Numbered from the stretch's first letter, positions 43,258-54,629 are shown. The stretch is 64,000 nucleotides of DNA from Aquiflexum balticum DSM 16537 (GCF_900176595.1 NZ_LT838813.1:124001-188000); one strand, 5' to 3'. Numbers and translations: made by a program. The notes: generated by a model not told the origin, from the sequence alone.

Positions 43258-44271
43258 TCACAATCCCTTTACCCTCCTCCCAAACTCCTCCAACCCCTTA
43301 TCTCCAAAATCCAAGTGCGTCACAAACCGAATCTGACCTTTACCGAATCGGACAGCTTTGATTTCTTTTGCAGCAAGTTTGGTGAGCATTTCTTCAGGTG
43401 AAATTCCTTTTAGTCTGGCAATAACAATATTGGTAGCAACCGGAAAAACCTCTGAAACCAAGGGGTGATTTTCCAGCATTTTACCCAATTCCCTGGCACG
43501 GGCATGGTCTTCTTTCAATCGACCGATGTGATGGTCTAAGGCATAAATTCCTGCAGCTGCCAAAAAACCTGCCTGCCTCATTCCACCTCCGAAAGCTTTC
43601 CTGACTTTTCTTGCACGCTTGATTTCCGCTTTGGTTCCCAAGAGAACAGAACCTACAGGACAACCCAATCCCTTACTCAAACAGACCGATATCGTATCAA
43701 AAATTTGTCCCCATTCTTTTGGATTTTCATCTGACTCCACCAGTGCATTGAAAACCCTTGCCCCGTCCAAATGAAGTTTCAATCCGTTTTTTTCACAAAC
43801 ATCCTTGATTGGCCTGACTTCTTCCAAGGTGTAAATACTGCCTCCGCCTTTGTTCATCGTATTTTCCAAAGAAACCAAGGTCGTCTCGCAGGCATGTACA
43901 TCATCCGGACTGATATTTTCTGCAATATCCTGAGCGCTGATCTTGCCATAAGCTCCATCCAAAAGTTTGACTGAAGCATGGGAATTGGACATGATGCCAC
44001 CGCCTTCATAAAGATAAATATGGGAATATTTATGGCAAATAACCTCAGTCTGTGGCCGAGTGTGCAATCTGATGGCAATCTGATTGGTCATGGTACCGGA
44101 GGGACAGAAAAGCCCAGCCTCCATCCCAAATATGCCAGCTAGTTTCTCTTCCAGCTTGTTTACCGTAGGATCTTCACCAAATACATCATCCCCTACTTCT
44201 GCTGCCCACATGGCTTCGAGCATGCCCTTTGTGGGCTTGGTAAGGGTATCGGAACGTAAATCTATATTCAT
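43258..44271 (-). CDS. Low-specificity L-threonine aldolase
   Basis: A 337-residue PLP enzyme that splits threonine to glycine and acetaldehyde. The N-terminus IDLRSDTLTKPT is typical, the PLP lysine lies in VCLSKGLGCPVGS (about 187-199), and the substrate-site LHLDGARVFNA stretch is intact. The start at 44271 is preferred to 44334 because the family begins at this Met; the extension is in a poorly conserved leader. Confidence 0.9.
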   Translation of the reverse strand: MNIDLRSDTLTKPTKGMLEAMWAAEVGDDVFGEDPTVNKLEEKLAGIFGMEAGLFCPSGTMTNQIAIRLHTRPQTEVICHKYSHIYLYEGGGIMSNSHASVKLLDGAYGKISAQDIAENISPDDVHACETTLVSLENTMNKGGGSIYTLEEVRPIKDVCEKNGLKLHLDGARVFNALVESDENPKEWGQIFDTISVCLSKGLGCPVGSVLLGTKAEIKRARKVRKAFGGGMRQAGFLAAAGIYALDHHIGRLKEDHARARELGKMLENHPLVSEVFPVATNIVIARLKGISPEEMLTKLAAKEIKAVRFGKGQIRFVTHLDFGDKGLEEFGRRVKGL

Positions 44272-44361
44272 ATTTGTAGTTATAAATAATTTGAAGCCAT
44301 CACCAAGATCGAGAATGGGGAAAACAAGATCCAATTCTTTCTCTCACCTTTTGTCTTACTT

Positions 44362-45327
44362 CTATGGTCTTATTTTGAAATACTTTTTCTTAGAACTTTC
44401 TTCAGGAATCAAATTTTGAATTGCTTTGGCTGCTTCGATTGGTCTGTCTGTGGCCAGAATATCTGCCCCGCGCTGCACCAATCCCACATACACCTCATCC
44501 CCTCTTGCTTTTGCACTGTTGTCCAGATTACCCATTACTCCTAAGATGGTATAAATACCTCTTTGATGTAGGATATCATTGAATGCCGGCAATCTGGAGG
44601 ATACTCCTGTAAAGGCTATAATATTTTCAGAAGGAATTCCTGATTCATCGATCTTCTTCAATTCCTCATCATTTCTGATAGTGACAGAAAGCATCAATTC
44701 GGAATGGAGGTTGTAGATTTTTTTTGCGGATTCTACATTGTAGGTTATCACTGCGGCATAAGGTTCTGCCTGTTGGGATTTAATAGCTTCTACCACCATT
44801 TCAAAAGGAACATCCCGCTTTATATCTACGGTAAACAAAACCTTACCTTTACCCCAGTTCAATACCTCCTCAAGAGTCGGAACAAGAAAATCCGTTTCAA
44901 TTCCATCCTTATCAACCAAATTCAGAGAACGGATTTCTTCAAAAGTCAAATCAATCACTTTCCCCTTTCCGTTTGTCGTCCTGTCTACCGTATTGTCATG
45001 CATCAAGACCAAGACGGAATCTTTGGTAATCGCCACATCAAACTCAATGATAGCTGAGGTATGCTGGATGACATTTTCAAATGCTTCCAGGGAGTTTTCG
45101 GGAAATCCTTGATAAGGACCGCCCCGATGGGCAGAAACCAATGGAATCCTGTCAGAGGTCCAATTGTAGAATTCTTTTGCATCCTCAAAAGAGTTGACAA
45201 TTATTCGGTATTCACTATTTGCAAGCTCCGGTTGTTCTCCCTCATTAAGTTTTTTGTTGGGATTGGAACAGGAAATGACCCAAGCTACTAAAAACAGGAT
45301 TGGAAGGATTAATCTACTTTTACGCAT
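44362..45327 (-). CDS. Glycerophosphodiester phosphodiesterase-like lipoprotein
   Basis: A 321-residue protein with a lipobox (WVISC, Cys20) and a GDPD domain. SAHRGGPYQGFPENSLEAF (about residues 65-83), EFDVAITKD and LMHDNTVDRTTNG hold the catalytic His and metal-binding Glu, Asp and His residues. It hydrolyses glycerophosphodiesters released from phospholipids, in the periplasm or at the surface. Its start overlaps the DUF2721 gene by eight bases. Confidence 0.88.
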   Translation of the reverse strand: MRKSRLILPILFLVAWVISCSNPNKKLNEGEQPELANSEYRIIVNSFEDAKEFYNWTSDRIPLVSAHRGGPYQGFPENSLEAFENVIQHTSAIIEFDVAITKDSVLVLMHDNTVDRTTNGKGKVIDLTFEEIRSLNLVDKDGIETDFLVPTLEEVLNWGKGKVLFTVDIKRDVPFEMVVEAIKSQQAEPYAAVITYNVESAKKIYNLHSELMLSVTIRNDEELKKIDESGIPSENIIAFTGVSSRLPAFNDILHQRGIYTILGVMGNLDNSAKARGDEVYVGLVQRGADILATDRPIEAAKAIQNLIPEESSKKKYFKIRP

Positions 45328-45772
45328 CGTTTTTGTCTTTTTTGAACCAAGAGTCTAATCTACTTTTTCGGTTTTCAAAATGATCTTCCATGTCTTTCAA
45401 CTCAAGGTTAATGGCCTGATTGGAAATCAAAATCTCGACCAGGGAAATGGCCAAAGAAATCAACAAAGTAAACATACTGCCTATAAAAACATAATCAGCA
45501 ACAGGTTGAGCTTCAATAAATATCAAATACATACAGATCACACAAAGCAAAAAACTCAAAACTCCACAAAGCTGCATATACTTGATCATACTGACTCTTT
45601 TTTTGAGATTTTTGATCTGATCAATGATAATATCCTGATCGGGATTTTCCATGTATTTTTTATGAAGTCCGCGTATCAGATTGGCAACGGCCAAAAACCT
45701 ATTGGTAAATGCCAACATCATGAGGGTAATGGCAGAAAATAAAAGGGCCGGGGTTGAAAGTTGTAATTCCAT
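45320..45772 (-). CDS. DUF2721-like membrane protein
   Basis: A 150-residue protein with three or four hydrophobic helices, resembling DUF2721 (start FMELQLSTPALLFSAITLMM). Function unknown. The start at 45772 is preferred over 45802 because the family begins there. It overlaps the following gene by eight bases. Confidence 0.72.
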   Translation of the reverse strand: MELQLSTPALLFSAITLMMLAFTNRFLAVANLIRGLHKKYMENPDQDIIIDQIKNLKKRVSMIKYMQLCGVLSFLLCVICMYLIFIEAQPVADYVFIGSMFTLLISLAISLVEILISNQAINLELKDMEDHFENRKSRLDSWFKKDKNDA

Positions 45773-45928
45773 GAATTTGGATTGAGATTCCAAGTTGGGC
45801 AAATTTTAGAAAAGAGTGAAATAAAAACCCGCCTTAAGCACCATTATTAAAAAAATCACGTGAAGGTTCCATTTTTAATTGGCGAAAACCTTTTGAATTC
45901 ACTTGGTAAAATCTATGGATAAAATGAA

Positions 45929-45960
45929 AAACACAAGAACAAATGAATGCTCTTGTGTTT
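45929..45960. terminator. Terminator of lpdA
   Basis: AAACACAAGA pairs with TCTTGTGTTT over a 12-base loop, with A-rich and T-rich flanks. It lies just after the lpdA stop (45984) on the minus strand. Confidence 0.7.
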
Positions 45961-45983
45961 CTCTTAATTTATTTCCAACCAGA

Positions 45984-47384
45984 TTAAAGGTGAATCACCT
46001 CACCGTAAGCCTGTGCAGCTGCTTCCATAATGGCTTCGGACATGGTAGGATGCGGATGTACTGTTTTGATCAATTCCATTCCGGTAGTTTCCAGCTTACG
46101 TATAGCTACTATCTCAGCAATCATCTCAGTGACATTCGCCCCTAGCATGTGTGCACCCAACAATTCTCCGTATTTGGCATCAAATACCAATTTCACAAAT
46201 CCATCTTTGGCACCTGCCGCAGAAGCTTTGCCTGAGGCAGAGAATGGGAATTTACCCACTTTAACATCATATCCGGCATCTTTAGCCTGAGCTTCGGTAT
46301 ATCCAACCGAAGAAATTTCAGGAATACAATAAGTACATCCCGGGATATTGTTATAATCCAAAGGTTCAGGATGATGTCCTGCTATTTTCTCCACACAGAT
46401 AATGCCTTCAGCTGAGGCTACGTGTGCCAATGCGGGACCGGTAGTCACATCTCCGATGGCATAGTAGCCCGGCATATTGGTTTTATAGAATTCGTCGACT
46501 TTGATTTTTCCTTTCTCCACCAAAATCCCGACATCTTCCAAACCGATATTCTCTACATTGGAAACCACACCAACTGCCGAAAGAACGATATCACATTCGA
46601 TAACAGATTCAGCGCCTTTTTTATCTTTTACGGTTACTTTACAGCCTTTCCCTTTGGTATCTACGGCAGTTACCTCAGTACTTGTCATGATTTTTATACC
46701 GCCCTTTTTATAGATTTTCTCCAAAGCCTTTGAAACTTCCTCGTCCTCATTGGGAACTATACGGTCCATAAATTCAACTATAGTCACCTCGACTCCGATG
46801 GCACTATAGACATATGCAAATTCAACGCCTATTGCCCCAGAACCCACTACTACCATTTTCTCAGGCTTTTTATCAAGAGTCATTGCCTTGCGATAACCAA
46901 CAATTTTTTCATTGTCGATTTTCAATGCAGGAAGTTCTCTTGCCCTTCCTCCTGTTGCAATTATGATGTGATCGGCAGAATAAACAGTCTTTTTCCCATC
47001 CTTATCTTCCACTTCGATCTTCTTTCCTGCCTGTACTTTTCCCCAGCCCAAAAGTTGATCGATCTTATTTTTTTTCATCAAAAACTGAACTCCTTTGGAC
47101 ATCCCCGCAGCTACATCACGGCTTCTTTTGATCATGTTGGGAAAATCCACAGAAGCCTCTTTCACTTTGATTCCATAATCTTCCGAATGATTGATATATT
47201 CGAAAACCTGTGCACTCTTGATCAATGCTTTGGTAGGGATACAACCCCAGTTCAAACAGATACCACCCAATTCAGCAGCTTCGACAATAGCAGTTTTCAA
47301 TCCTAATTGGGAAGCCCTTATTGCTGCGACATATCCCCCCGGGCCAGAACCCAAAACAATCAAATCATATTTCGTTGAAGACAT
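45984..47384 (-). CDS. lpdA: Dihydrolipoyl dehydrogenase
   Basis: A 466-residue flavoprotein, E3 of the 2-oxoacid dehydrogenase complexes. FAD-binding GSGPGGYVAAIRASQ (residues 12-26), redox-active GGICLNWGCIPTK (40-52), NAD-binding VVGSGAIGVEFA (about 176-187) and the catalytic HPHPTMSEA near the end are all present. Full length for the family. A -7-like TATTTTTG lies upstream (47417-47424). Confidence 0.95.
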   Translation of the reverse strand: MSSTKYDLIVLGSGPGGYVAAIRASQLGLKTAIVEAAELGGICLNWGCIPTKALIKSAQVFEYINHSEDYGIKVKEASVDFPNMIKRSRDVAAGMSKGVQFLMKKNKIDQLLGWGKVQAGKKIEVEDKDGKKTVYSADHIIIATGGRARELPALKIDNEKIVGYRKAMTLDKKPEKMVVVGSGAIGVEFAYVYSAIGVEVTIVEFMDRIVPNEDEEVSKALEKIYKKGGIKIMTSTEVTAVDTKGKGCKVTVKDKKGAESVIECDIVLSAVGVVSNVENIGLEDVGILVEKGKIKVDEFYKTNMPGYYAIGDVTTGPALAHVASAEGIICVEKIAGHHPEPLDYNNIPGCTYCIPEISSVGYTEAQAKDAGYDVKVGKFPFSASGKASAAGAKDGFVKLVFDAKYGELLGAHMLGANVTEMIAEIVAIRKLETTGMELIKTVHPHPTMSEAIMEAAAQAYGEVIHL

Positions 47385-47416
47385 TTTCTTAATATTTAAT
47401 TTTCAAATTAGCTATG

Positions 47417-47424
47417 CAAAAATA
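47417..47424 (-). promoter_or_regulatory. -7 element upstream of lpdA
   Basis: On the minus strand the sequence reads TATTTTTG, an exact match to the Bacteroidota TAnnTTTG box, 33 bases before the lpdA start. No TTG -33 box is found at 19-20 bases, so the call is tentative. Confidence 0.45.
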
Positions 47425-47575
47425 GGGCTTTTGGGGAGAGAAAAAAATCTAAATGAGATGTTAGACGTGAGACTTGAGATGTGAGAGAGAGGAGAGTAGA
47501 GAGGTGGAGATTACTTGACAACTATTGCAGATGAAAAAAAAGCGTCACGGGAGCATAAATGATAAAAAGTAAAAA

Positions 47576-47674
47576 AAGCTTGTCCTTGTCATTTCGAACG
47601 TAGAGAGAAATCTTTTGCTCCGAATCAAAATTGACAGACCTCTCCTGCCGTCCATGTGACAAGGCAAAGTCTTA
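47576..47674. repeat. Dispersed repeat TGTCATTTCGAACGTAGAG, copy 3
   Basis: The same family as at 12676-12787 and 12826-12937: begins GCTTGTCCTTGTCATTTCG, ends ATGTGACAAGGCAAAG. It lies in the 506-bp gap between lpdA and fabG, which also carries a GTGAGACTTGAGATGTGAGA low-complexity stretch near 47465-47510 and a CCTCTGTGTCTCTGCGTG motif at 47826-47843. No gene is seen in the gap. Confidence 0.7.
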
Positions 47675-47859
47675 CTAAGTAGTTATCCTTGCTTTAAAAT
47701 TCATACAAGTTTAGGGCCGGGACTTTTTGAAAGCATTTATGAAAACATATTAGCCTTTGAAATAGTAAATGGCTTTTTGGAATAATTGATTTGTGAAATA
47801 TTCATAAGGCAAATAAAACATTGAGCCTCTGTGTCTCTGCGTGCAAAACAAAAATTCAT

Positions 47860-47867
47860 TACTTTTG
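47860..47867 (+). promoter_or_regulatory. -7 element upstream of fabG
   Basis: TACTTTTG matches TAnnTTTG and lies 23 bases before the fabG start. A weak TGC occurs at the -33 distance instead of TTG. Confidence 0.45.
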
Positions 47868-47890
47868 ACGATCAAACAAATTAATACAAC

Positions 47891-48637
47891 ATGGGATTAT
47901 TAAGCGGAAAAACAGCTCTGATCACAGGAGCATCTAAGGGAATAGGAAGAGCCATTGCCATCCGATATGCACAGGAAGGTGCCAACGTGGCATTTACATA
48001 TTTATCCAGTGTGGAAAAAGGTCAAGCGTTGGAAAATGAACTTTCAGCATTCGGTATCAAGGCCAAGGGTTACCGTTCTGATGCCTCTGACTTCAAAGCT
48101 GCCGAGGAATTGATTAATGCCGTGGTCGCAGAATTCGGCTCTTTGGATATTCTTGTGAACAATGCCGGGATTACCCGGGACAACCTGCTGATGAGAATGA
48201 CTGAAGAAGCTTGGGATGAAGTCATCGGGGTAAACCTTAAATCCTGCTTCAATACTGTCAAAGCCGCAACGCGTCCTATGATGAAAGCCAAGTCCGGTTC
48301 CATCATCAACATCACTTCTGTGGTAGGCATCAAAGGGAATGCCGGACAAGCCAATTACGCAGCTTCCAAATCCGGGATTATTGGCTTTACCAAGTCTGTG
48401 GCTTTGGAATTGGGATCAAGAAACATCAGGGCAAATGCCGTGGCACCAGGTTTTATAGAAACTGAAATGACAGCCGTATTGGATGAGAAAACCGTCCAAG
48501 GCTGGCGAGACGGTATCCCGATGAAACGTGGTGGACAACCTGAAGAGGTAGCCAACGCCTGTGTGTTCCTAGGTTCTGATATGAGTTCTTATATTTCAGG
48601 ACAGGTGCTTCAAGTGGATGGCGCGATGTTGACTTGA
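47891..48637 (+). CDS. fabG: 3-oxoacyl-[acyl-carrier-protein] reductase
   Basis: A 248-residue short-chain dehydrogenase of fatty-acid elongation. It has TGASKGIGRAIA (residues 12-23), NNAGITRDNLLMRM (about 88-101) and the catalytic Ser-Tyr-Lys (ITSVVG and YAASKSG). Reduces 3-oxoacyl-ACP with NADPH. It stands alone on the plus strand, with a terminator directly after it. Confidence 0.93.
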   Translation: MGLLSGKTALITGASKGIGRAIAIRYAQEGANVAFTYLSSVEKGQALENELSAFGIKAKGYRSDASDFKAAEELINAVVAEFGSLDILVNNAGITRDNLLMRMTEEAWDEVIGVNLKSCFNTVKAATRPMMKAKSGSIINITSVVGIKGNAGQANYAASKSGIIGFTKSVALELGSRNIRANAVAPGFIETEMTAVLDEKTVQGWRDGIPMKRGGQPEEVANACVFLGSDMSSYISGQVLQVDGAMLT

Positions 48638-48645
48638 TTTAAAAA

Positions 48646-48671
48646 AAAAGACAGTCCGAAGACTGTCTTTT
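48646..48671. terminator. Bidirectional terminator between fabG and eno
   Basis: AAAAGACAGTC pairs with GACTGTCTTTT around the tetraloop CGAA. A- and T-runs on both sides allow it to end both convergent genes. Confidence 0.9.
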
Positions 48672-48689
48672 ATATAAATTTAGTTATTC

Positions 48690-49973
<1,284 letters not shown>

Positions 49974-49992
49974 TTAAAAGGTTTAAGGTTGT

Positions 49993-51090
49993 TTAATTTT
50001 TTTTCAAGAGAGATATAAAGTCATCAAATAAATACCTCGAATCGTGTGGCCCGGGAGAAGACTCGGGGTGATACTGCACAGAGAATGCAGGCTTGTTTTT
50101 CAGTTTGATCCCAGCAACTGAGTTGTCATTTAAATGGATATGTGTTATTTCCACTAAATCACTTTTTTCTACATCTTCCCTATTGACTACGAAGCCGTGA
50201 TTTTGTGATGTGATTTCGCTGGTGCCCGTTAAAAGATTTTTGATAGGATGATTTAATCCCCTATGCCCATGATGCATTTTATAAGTTGAAATACCACAGG
50301 CTTCAGCAAGAATTTGGTGACCGAGACAAATTCCGAAAATAGGTTTGTCAGTTCCCAAGATATCCTTGGTAGTCTTTACTGCATATTCCATTACAGCTGG
50401 ATCTCCAGGTCCATTGGAAAGGAAATAACCATCCGGAGCCCAAGCTTCCATTTCATCCAAGGTCGTTTTTGCAGGAAAAACCTTGCAGTAAACACCTCTT
50501 TCTGCCAAACTTCTGAGGATATTTAGCTTAATACCAAAATCAAGACAGGCCACTTTGAACGAAGATTTTTCATCGCCAAAATAAAATGGTTCTTTTGTAC
50601 ATACTTTCGAGGAAAGCTCCAGACCATTCATATCCGGTATTTTATTCAACTCAGCTTTTAAACCAGCTAAATCTCCTTCAAACTCGGAACTGATGATGGC
50701 ATTCATGGCCCCTTTGGACCTTATATGTCTCACCAGCTTTCGGGTATCAAGATCCGCTATTCCGGTAATGCCATATTTTACAAGATAATCCTGCAAAGAA
50801 CTGCTTGCATCAAGACGGCTATAGATCTCTGAAAAAGAATTTACCACTATCCCGGCAATAGTTGGATGGCTAGATTCTACTTCAGAATCCAAGACACCAT
50901 AATTACCGATATGAGAAGTAGTGGTAACTATAATCTGACCGGTGTAAGATGGGTCTGTGTAAATTTCCTGGTATCCGGTCATACCGGTATTGAAACAAAT
51001 TTCACCGCCGTTGGTACCTGGGCTTCCTATTAGCGTCCCTCTAAACAGTGTGCCATCAGCTAAAAGAAGTGTTGCTTTTTGTTTGTTCAT
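49993..51090 (-). CDS. carA: Carbamoyl-phosphate synthase small subunit
   Basis: A 365-residue glutaminase subunit that delivers ammonia for carbamoyl phosphate in arginine and pyrimidine synthesis. The class I amidotransferase triad is visible as GICLGHQ (Cys), and QYHPESSPGP (His and Glu). The large subunit carB is not in the window. It is preceded by a -7 element and by the terminator of the ribosomal operon. Confidence 0.95.
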   Translation of the reverse strand: MNKQKATLLLADGTLFRGTLIGSPGTNGGEICFNTGMTGYQEIYTDPSYTGQIIVTTTSHIGNYGVLDSEVESSHPTIAGIVVNSFSEIYSRLDASSSLQDYLVKYGITGIADLDTRKLVRHIRSKGAMNAIISSEFEGDLAGLKAELNKIPDMNGLELSSKVCTKEPFYFGDEKSSFKVACLDFGIKLNILRSLAERGVYCKVFPAKTTLDEMEAWAPDGYFLSNGPGDPAVMEYAVKTTKDILGTDKPIFGICLGHQILAEACGISTYKMHHGHRGLNHPIKNLLTGTSEITSQNHGFVVNREDVEKSDLVEITHIHLNDNSVAGIKLKNKPAFSVQYHPESSPGPHDSRYLFDDFISLLKKN

Positions 51091-51109
51091 TTTGATTTTT
51101 TGGACTCGT

Positions 51110-51117
51110 CAAAGTTA
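51110..51117 (-). promoter_or_regulatory. -7 element upstream of carA
   Basis: On the minus strand: TAACTTTG, an exact TAnnTTTG match, 20 bases before the carA start. No clear -33 TTG was found at 19-20 bases. Confidence 0.5.
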
Positions 51118-51162
51118 AGAATTTTTAAAGTATAAGCCTTGGGAAATTGACAATGATATAAA

Positions 51163-51194
51163 AAAAGGGATTGAACCAAAGTCCAATCCCTTTT
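51163..51194 (-). terminator. Terminator of the S10-spc-alpha operon
   Basis: On the minus strand an 11-bp stem (AAAAGGGATTG and its complement) with a ten-base loop GACTTTGGTT, followed by seven T. It lies 27 bases after the rplQ stop and ends the ribosomal operon. Confidence 0.9.
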
Positions 51195-51220
51195 AAATAT
51201 ATCAGTTGATCATGCATGAA

Positions 51221-51751
51221 TTATTCAGCAGACTTTTCTTCTTCATTATTTTCATCAGCCTGAGGTTCATCAGCTACCTCTTTAGCTTTAGCTACCGGAG
51301 TTGATTCAGCGACAGCACTTTCAGTTTTGCCCGGACTTCTCCTACTTCTTCTTGTTGTTTTCTTAGCTGGTTTAGCTTCTTTCAACATCAATTCGTTGAA
51401 ATCAACCAATTCGATGATACACATTTCAGCATTATCTCCCAAACGGAATCCGGTTTTGATAATTCTCGTGTACCCACCGGTTCTTTCACCAACTTTTACA
51501 ACTACTTCACCGAAAAGCTCTTTAATTCCTTCTTTGCTTTGAAGATAGGAAAAAGCAATCCTTCTGTTGTGTGTAGTATCTTCTTTTGCCCTTGTAATCA
51601 AAGGCTCTACATATTTTCTTAGCTCTTTGGCCTTGGCAAGCGTTGTAGAAATACGCTTGTGAAGAATCAGGGAAGTAGCCATATTGGAGAGCATCGCTTT
51701 CCTGTGACTGGCTGTCCTGCCAAGGTGATTGAATTTCTTACCGTGTCTCAT
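51221..51751 (-). CDS. rplQ: 50S ribosomal protein L17
   Basis: A 176-residue L17: the conserved N-terminus [20 protein letters not shown] is followed by the usual core to about residue 125, then a Glu-, Ala- and Lys-rich tail of about 50 residues that E. coli L17 lacks but Bacteroidota have. Last gene of the operon. Confidence 0.95.
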   Translation of the reverse strand: MRHGKKFNHLGRTASHRKAMLSNMATSLILHKRISTTLAKAKELRKYVEPLITRAKEDTTHNRRIAFSYLQSKEGIKELFGEVVVKVGERTGGYTRIIKTGFRLGDNAEMCIIELVDFNELMLKEAKPAKKTTRRSRRSPGKTESAVAESTPVAKAKEVADEPQADENNEEEKSAE

Positions 51752-51757
51752 TTTAAA

Positions 51758-52747
51758 TTATTCTTCATCAAGTTTATACTTAGATAAATCCATCCCGAAG
51801 GTCAAACCTTTTTCTTGGATAAGTTGCTCAAGTTCTGCTAAAGACTTTTTACCGAAATTTCTGAATTTCATCATATCTGAAATTTCCAATTTGGCAAGGT
51901 CTCCAAGACTTTTAACATCAGCTGCCTTAAGACAGTTGAATGCACGAACAGAAAGATCCAAATCGCTCAAAGGAGTTTTCAGAAGTTTTCTCATGTGCAA
52001 AAACTCTTCATCTATCGGCTCCGGCTCTGATATTCCAGTGGAATCCAAGACCATAGTCTGATCTGAGAACAGCATAAAATGCTGAATAAGAATTTTTGCT
52101 GATTCCTGAAGCGCTTTTTCAGGGTGAATTGACCCATCAGTCGAAACTTCCAAGATCAACTTTTCAAAGTCAGTCTTTTGTTCAACCCTGGTGTTCTCCA
52201 CACTGTATTTCACATTTTTGATAGGTGTGAAAATCGCATCAATTGGAATTACTCCAAAAACTTGCTCTTTTGGTTTAGACTCATCAGCGGGGAGATATCC
52301 TCTTCCTTTTTCCACTGTTAATTCTATTTCAAAACTCTTAGAATCATCTAAATGGCAAATAACCAATTCGGGATTCAATACCTCAAAAGAGGAGGTGAAC
52401 TTGGCAATATCTCCAGCAGTGAAAAGAGATTGATTCTTTACTTCCACAGTGATTTTTCCGTCTATGGCATCATGGACTTTTTTAAATCTAACCTGCTTCA
52501 GATTCAGAATAATATCTGTCACATCTTCAACAACGCCCTCGACAGTGGAAAATTCATGTACTACACCTGGAAGCTTCACTGATGTGATGGCATAACCTTC
52601 AAGCGAGGACAACAAAATCCTCCTCAAGGCATTACCGATGGTGACCCCATAGCCCTTCTCAAGTGGCTTGAAGGTGAACAAACCGTGAAAATCATCGGCT
52701 TTTTCCATCACCACTTTCTCGGGCATTTGAAATGCTAATATGGACAT
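51758..52747 (-). CDS. rpoA: RNA polymerase alpha subunit
   Basis: A 329-residue alpha subunit: N-terminal dimerisation domain with [20 protein letters not shown] (about 39-58) and a C-terminal DNA-binding domain with the helix-hairpin-helix [20 protein letters not shown]. The start at 52747 is preferred to 52801, because the latter would overlap rpsD and the family begins with SILAFQ. Confidence 0.95.
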   Translation of the reverse strand: MSILAFQMPEKVVMEKADDFHGLFTFKPLEKGYGVTIGNALRRILLSSLEGYAITSVKLPGVVHEFSTVEGVVEDVTDIILNLKQVRFKKVHDAIDGKITVEVKNQSLFTAGDIAKFTSSFEVLNPELVICHLDDSKSFEIELTVEKGRGYLPADESKPKEQVFGVIPIDAIFTPIKNVKYSVENTRVEQKTDFEKLILEVSTDGSIHPEKALQESAKILIQHFMLFSDQTMVLDSTGISEPEPIDEEFLHMRKLLKTPLSDLDLSVRAFNCLKAADVKSLGDLAKLEISDMMKFRNFGKKSLAELEQLIQEKGLTFGMDLSKYKLDEE

Positions 52748-52778
52748 ATCAATAGTTCTATTTAAGTCTGAAAGTTTA

Positions 52779-53381
52779 TTATTTAGAGTAAAGCTCGACA
52801 ATCAACTGTTCTTTGATATTCTCTGGAATATCATCTCTAGTTGGAATTGATACAAACTTACCTGCTAAAGAGGTGTTATCCCACTCTAACCAAGGATAAC
52901 GATTACTTTTACCTGCTAAGCTAGTTGATATTGCCTCAAGAGATTTTGAACGTTCTCTCACAGCCACAACATCACCTGGCTTTAAAGTGTAAGAAGGTAT
53001 ATTGACTACTTCACCATTTACAAGAACATGCTTGTGGGAAACAAGTTGTCTTGCTCCTCTTCTTGTAGGAGCTATACCTAATCTATAAACTACATTGTCC
53101 AATCTTGATTCCAACAATTGGAGAAGATTTTCACCTGTAATACCTTGTTTTCTTGAAGCAATACCAAACATTTTGGCGAATTGTCTTTCCAATACACCAT
53201 AGATGTATTTTGCTTTTTGCTTTTCAGCAAGCTGGATAGCGTATTCGGATTGTTTTTTTCTTCTACCTCTTCCATGTTGTCCAGGAGGGTAATTTTTCTT
53301 TTGGAGAGCTTTGCTATATCCTTCGATAGGTTCGCCGAATCTTCTGGCGATCTTTGACTTTGGACCTGTATATCTTGCCAT
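52779..53381 (-). CDS. rpsD: 30S ribosomal protein S4
   Basis: A 200-residue S4 with the S4 RNA-binding domain ([20 protein letters not shown], about residues 95-114). It lacks the N-terminal zinc-binding cysteines of the C+ form, so it is the zinc-free variant. Assembly-initiating protein of the 30S subunit. Confidence 0.95.
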   Translation of the reverse strand: MARYTGPKSKIARRFGEPIEGYSKALQKKNYPPGQHGRGRRKKQSEYAIQLAEKQKAKYIYGVLERQFAKMFGIASRKQGITGENLLQLLESRLDNVVYRLGIAPTRRGARQLVSHKHVLVNGEVVNIPSYTLKPGDVVAVRERSKSLEAISTSLAGKSNRYPWLEWDNTSLAGKFVSIPTRDDIPENIKEQLIVELYSK

Positions 53382-53401
53382 TCTATATCTTCTTTAAGAA
53401 A

Positions 53402-53800
53402 TTAAACTCTTCTACGTTTTGGAGGACGGCATCCATTATGCGGAAGCGGAGTCACATCCACAATTGTAGTGACATCTAAACCTACATTTTGTAAAGTTCT
53501 GATAGCAGACTCACGTCCTGCACCAGGTCCTTTTACAAAAACCTCAATTTTTCTCAATCCCAAGTCATATGCCACCTGACCGCAATTTTGCGCAGCCATT
53601 TGAGCAGCATAGGGGGTGTTTTTCTTTGAACCTCTGAATCCCATTTTACCGGCAGAAGCCCAAGATATCACCTGACCAGAATTATTGGTAATAGAGATGA
53701 TGATATTGTTAAAAGAAGCTTTGATATGCACTTGACCTACCGCTTCTACTTTAACTACTCTTTTTTTACCTTTAGCTTTATCGTTTCTTTTCTGAGCCAT
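53402..53800 (-). CDS. rpsK: 30S ribosomal protein S11
   Basis: A 132-residue S11 with the usual core [19 protein letters not shown] and the C-terminal [13 protein letters not shown]. It lies at the decoding platform of the 30S subunit. 15 bases follow the rpsM stop. Confidence 0.96.
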   Translation of the reverse strand: MAQKRNDKAKGKKRVVKVEAVGQVHIKASFNNIIISITNNSGQVISWASAGKMGFRGSKKNTPYAAQMAAQNCGQVAYDLGLRKIEVFVKGPGAGRESAIRTLQNVGLDVTTIVDVTPLPHNGCRPPKRRRV

Positions 53801-53815
53801 AATCTAATTCAAGAT

Positions 53816-54193
53816 TTATTTAGTTGCTTTCTTCTTATTTGCAACAGTTTTTCTCTTACCTTTTCTAGTTCTTGCATTGTTTTTGGTTTTTTGACCTCTA
53901 ACAGGAAGACCTTTTCTGTGTCTCAAACCTCTGTAGCAACCAATATCCATCAATCTCTTGATATTCAGTTGAATTTCAGATTTAAGAGCACCTTCTGTAC
54001 GAAACTCCTCTGTAATGATAGTTCTGATAGCAGTAGACTCATCGTCATCCCACTCCCCGGCTTTCTTGTCATAAGAAATTCCTGCCTTTTCTAGGATCGC
54101 TCTAGCTGAACTCCTACCTATTCCGAAGATGTAGGTCAAGCCGATTTCACCACGCTTGTTGTCTGGTATGTCAACACCTGCAATTCTTGCCAT
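53816..54193 (-). CDS. rpsM: 30S ribosomal protein S13
   Basis: A 125-residue S13: [20 protein letters not shown] at the start, [17 protein letters not shown] in the middle, and a basic tail. It forms inter-subunit bridges at the head of the 30S particle. Five bases separate it from rpmJ. Confidence 0.96.
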   Translation of the reverse strand: MARIAGVDIPDNKRGEIGLTYIFGIGRSSARAILEKAGISYDKKAGEWDDDESTAIRTIITEEFRTEGALKSEIQLNIKRLMDIGCYRGLRHRKGLPVRGQKTKNNARTRKGKRKTVANKKKATK

Positions 54194-54198
54194 AATGA

Positions 54199-54315
54199 TT
54201 AACCTTGTCTTTGTTTAAACTTAGGATTCTTTTTGTTGATAACATATAGCTTTCCGTTCCTACGGATAACCTTACAGTCAACACTTCTCTTTTTTATAGA
54301 TGCCTTTACTTTCAT
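54199..54315 (-). CDS. rpmJ: 50S ribosomal protein L36
   Basis: A 38-residue L36, [20 protein letters not shown] at its N-terminus. Only one of the four zinc-binding Cys/His residues of the common form is kept (Cys14), so it is the zinc-free type. The gene is short enough to be missed by length cut-offs and sits between infA and rpsM, as in other Bacteroidota. Confidence 0.93.
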   Translation of the reverse strand: MKVKASIKKRSVDCKVIRRNGKLYVINKKNPKFKQRQG

Positions 54316-54408
54316 TTGAGTAATATTTGTTTTTTAAAGGTCACTTGGAATTAACCGATAGCCTCTGCCATTTGTAAAAGGCAAAATACCCGGCCAATTC
54401 CCGACATA

Positions 54409-54627
54409 TTATTTATACCTGTAAACTATTCTGCCTTTAGAAAGATCGTAGGGAGACAATTCTAATTTCACTTTGTCACCTGGAAGGATCTTAATATAAT
54501 TCATTCTCATTTTACCTGAAATATGGGCAATCAATTGATGTCCATTTTCAAGTTCCACTTTAAACATTGCATTGGACAATGCCTCAATGATGGTTCCATC
54601 CTGTTCAATAGATGTCTGTTTCGCCAT
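54409..54627 (-). CDS. infA: Translation initiation factor IF-1
   Basis: A 72-residue OB-fold protein with the family start [20 protein letters not shown] and the core [20 protein letters not shown]. It binds the A site during initiation. It lies directly after map (two bases) and is the usual infA of this operon. Confidence 0.96.
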   Translation of the reverse strand: MAKQTSIEQDGTIIEALSNAMFKVELENGHQLIAHISGKMRMNYIKILPGDKVKLELSPYDLSKGRIVYRYK

Positions 54628-54629
54628 AT

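Noticed and set aside
47826-47843. Motif CCTCTGTGTCTCTGCGTG as a regulatory site of fabG
   Set aside because: It is a frequent dispersed motif in Bacteroidota genomes and has no palindromic or promoter-like features.
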